NCBI GenBank assembly: GCA_040954595.2
Contig: CM082579.2
Span: forward strand, 9,114,001-9,178,000
Reading direction: 5' to 3'
Origin: Balanoglossus misakiensis
Lineage: Eukaryota > Hemichordata
DNA length: 64,000 nucleotides
In this document: in pieces, positions 61,012 through 64,000 of the stretch
Numbering within the stretch: the stretch's first letter is position 1
Layout of the letters: each line of letters begins with the position of its first letter
Notes under the pieces: model-generated
What the model was told of the DNA's origin: nothing
The model's input: only the letters and a program-made list of their open reading frames with translations
Database searches by the model: none
Made by a program: the position numbers and the translations under genes

Positions 61012-64000
61012 GTGTTTTTCAAAATCTGGTCATTTGTTGAAAAACATCATGGGTTATAGCTCATGAAAATCTTCAAAAATGAAAATTTTTCGACTTTGCG
61101 AATTTTCAAAATTTGGTCATTTTTTGAAAAAAATCATGGGTTATAGCTCATGAAAATCTTCAAAAATCGACGATTTTTCGACTTTACGAATTTTCAAAAT
61201 TTGGCCTATTTCTGCAAAAATCATGGGTTATAGCTCATGAAAATCATCCAAAAATGACAATTTTTCGACTTTGCGAATTTTCAAAATTTGGTCATTTTTT
61301 GAAAAACATCATGGGTTATAGCTCATGAAAATCTTCAAAAATCGACGATTTTTCGACTTTGCGAATTTTCAAAATTTGGCCTATTTTTGTAAAAAATCAT
61401 GGGTTATAGCTCATGAAAATCATCCAAAAATGAAAATTTTTCGACTTTGCGAATTTTCAAAATTTGGTCATTTTTTGAAAAAAATCATGGGTTATAGCTC
61501 ATGAAAAATTTCAAAACTTGACGATTTTTCGATTTTACGAATTTTCAAAATTTGGCCTATTTTTGCAAAAATCATGGGTTATAGCTCATGAAAATCATCC
61601 AAAAATGAAAATTTTTCGACTTTGCGAATTTTCAAAATTTGGTCATTTTTTGAAAAAAATCATGGGTTATAGCTCATGAAAAACTTCAAAACTCGACGAT
61701 TTTTCGATTTTACGAATTTTCAAAATTTGGCCTATTTTTGCAAAAATCATGGGTTATAGCTCATGAAAATCATCCAAAAATGACAATTTTTCGACTTTGC
61801 GAATTTTCAAAATTTGGCCATTTTTTTGCAAAAATCATGGGTTATAGCTCATGAAAATCATCCAAACATGACAATTTTTCGACTTTGCGAATTTTCAAAA
61901 TTTGGTCATTTTTTGAAAAAAATCATGGGTTATAGCTCATGAAAATCTTCAAAAATCGATGATTTTTCGACTTTGCGAATTTTCAAAATTTGGCCATTTT
62001 TTGCAAAAATTATGGGTTATAGCTCATGAAAATCATCCAAAAATGAAAATTTTTCGACTTTGCGAATTTTCAAAATTTGGTCATTTTTTGAAAAAAATCA
62101 TGGGTTATAGCTCATGAAAAACTTCAAAACTCGACGATTTTTCGATTTTACGAATTTTCAAAATTTGGCCTATTTTTGCAAAAATCATGGGTTATAGCTC
62201 ATGAAAATCATCCAAAAATGAAAATTTTTCGACTTTGCGAATTTTCAAAATTTGGCCATTTTTTTGCAAAAATCATGGGTTATAGCTCATGAAAATCTTC
62301 AAAAATCGACGATTTTTCGACTGTGCGAATTTTCAAAATATGGCCTATTTTTGTAAAAAATCATGGGTTATAGCTCATGAAAATCATCCAAAAATGAAAA
62401 TTTTTCGACTTTGCGAATTTTCAAAATTTGGTCATTTTTTGAAAAAAATCATGGGTTATAGCTCATGAAAAACTTCAAAACTTGACGATTTTTCGATTTT
62501 ACGAATTTTCAAAATTTGGCCTATTTTTGCAAAAATCATGGGTTATAGCTCATGAAAATCATCCAAAAATGAAAATTTTTCGACTTTGCGAATTTTCAAA
62601 ATTTGGCCATTTTTTTGCAAAAATCATGGGTTATAGCTCATGAAAATCATCCAAACATGACAATTTTTCGACTTTGCGAATTTTCAAAATTTGGTCATTT
62701 TTTGAAAAAAATCATGGGTTATAGCTCATGAAAATCTTCAAAAATCGATGATTTTTCGACTTTGCGAATTTTCAAAATTTGGCCATTTTTTGCAAAAATC
62801 ATGGGTTATAGCTCATGAAAATCATCCAAAAATGAAAATTTTTCGACTTTGCGAATTTTCAAAATTTGGTCATTTTTTGAAAAAAATCATGGGTTATAGC
62901 TCATGAAAAATTTCAAAACGCGACGATTTTTATATTTTACGAATTTTCAAAATTTGGCCTATTTTTGCAAAAATCATGGGTTATAGCTCATGAAAATCAT
63001 CCAAAAATGAAAATTTTTCGACTTTGCGAATTTTCAAAATTTGGTCATTTTTTGAAAAAAATCATGGGTTATAGCTCATGAAAAACTTCAAAACTCGACG
63101 ATTTTTCGATTTTACGAATTTTCAAAATTTGGCCTATTTTTGCAAAAATCATGGGTTATAGCTCATGAAAATCATCCAAAAATGAAAATTTTTCGACTTT
63201 GCGAATTTTCAAAATTTGGCCATTTTTTTGCAAAAATCATGGGTTATAGCTCATGAAAATCATCCAAACATGACAATTTTTCGACTTTGCGAATTTTCAA
63301 AATTTGGTCATTTTTTGAAAAAAATCATGGGTTATAGCTCATGAAAATCTTCAAAAATCGATGATTTTTCGACTTTGCGAATTTTCAAAATTTGGCCATT
63401 TTTTGCAAAAATTATGGGTTATAGCTCATGAAAATCATCCAAAAATGAAAATTTTTCGACTTTGCGAATTTTCAAAATTTGGTCATTTTTTGAAAAAAAT
63501 CATGGGTTATAGCTCATGAAAAACTTCAAAACTCGACGATTTTTCGATTTTACGAATTTTCAAAATTTGGCCTATTTTTGCAAAAATCATGGGTTATAGC
63601 TCATGAAAATCATCCAAAAATGAAAATTTTTCGACTTTGCGAATTTTCAAAATTTGGCCATTTTTTTGCAAAAATCATGGGTTATAGCTCATGAAAATCT
63701 TCAAAAATCGACGATTTTTCGACTGTGCGAATTTTCAAAATATGGCCTATTTTTGTAAAAAATCATGGGTTATAGCTCATGAAAATCATCCAAAAATGAA
63801 AATTTTTCTACTTTGCGAATTTTCAAAATTTGGTCATTTTTTGAAAAAAATCATGGGTTATAGCTCATGAAAAACTTCAAAACTCGACGATTTTTCGATT
63901 TTACGAATTTTCAAAATTTGGCCTATTTTTGCAAAAATCATGGGTTATAGCTCATGAAAATCATCCAAAAATGAAAATTTTTCGACTTTGCGAATTTTCA
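61012..64000. repeat. AT-rich satellite, 87-88-bp monomer, 16-monomer higher-order repeat
   Basis: The marker CATGGGTTATAGCTCATG recurs every 87-88 bp (61048, 61135, 61222, 61310, 61398 and on), about 34 times to the window end. Monomer variants alternate (TTGGTCATTTTTTGAAAA against TTGGCCTATTTTTGCAAAA). Rare variants recur at 1,402 bp: CTGTGCG at 62321 and 63723, and AATTATGGG near 62010 and 63412. This equals 16 monomers. The array runs off the end of the window. No coding frame. Confidence 0.95.

Noticed and set aside
61012-64000. CRISPR-like array
   Set aside because: The 87-88-bp units are contiguous and variable along their length without unique spacers; this is a eukaryotic satellite.

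Overview
This 64 kb window is animal nuclear DNA. The genes are spliced with GT-AG introns, there are many MITE-like elements and microsatellites, and coding exons are clearly more GC-rich than introns. Intron density, recurrent ACATGTACATGT-type words, high GC at third codon positions and the gene families point to an invertebrate deuterostome. A cephalochordate (Branchiostoma-like) is my first guess and a hemichordate the main alternative; this is inference, not proof.

Layout. (1) 1-25.1 kb, + strand: a complete endosomal 2Cl-/H+ exchanger gene of the CLCN3/4/5 group, with 18 coding exons I could join in frame (about 809 aa). It has an alternative first coding exon at 4525, a strong candidate U12-type (minor spliceosome) intron at 20111-20409, and introns carrying several MITEs. 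One intron holds a 239-bp tandem repeat with five perfect DR1 nuclear-receptor-type sites. (2) 25.1-27 kb: intergenic, with a 45-bp-arm hairpin. (3) 27.0-34.8 kb, + strand: three tandem genes with uninterrupted coding regions, encoding ankyrin-repeat/SOCS-box (ASB-type) proteins, probable substrate receptors of Cullin-5 ubiquitin ligases. (4) 36.2-37.0 kb, - strand: a two-exon microprotein gene (about 86 aa) resembling the mitochondrial inner-membrane microproteins SLC35A4-MP and STMP1. It is head-to-head with (5) 37.8-42.2 kb, + strand: a complete 10-exon MFSD8/CLN7-like lysosomal transporter (516 aa). (6) 42.2-46.3 kb: intergenic. (7) 46.3-56.6 kb, + strand: a DEG/ENaC-family channel gene whose exons all join in phase, except that coding exon 2 is split by a 4.73-kb foldback element (two 2.1-kb near-identical inverted arms, 3-bp CTA target duplication). 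Removing the element and one CTA gives a continuous 481-codon frame. (8) 58.9-60.9 kb: a diverged duplicate of the upstream region and first exon of that channel gene. (9) 61.0-64.0 kb and beyond: an 87-88-bp AT-rich satellite with a 16-monomer (1,402-bp) higher-order repeat.

Together: two endolysosomal transport genes (CLC exchanger and CLN7-like), a cluster of ubiquitin-ligase adaptors, one probable mitochondrial microprotein, and a recently broken sodium-channel-family gene in a repeat-rich, duplicating stretch ending in satellite DNA. The best candidates for something not previously described are the foldback element with its unrecognised zinc-motif protein, the microprotein gene, and the DR1-bearing repeat.
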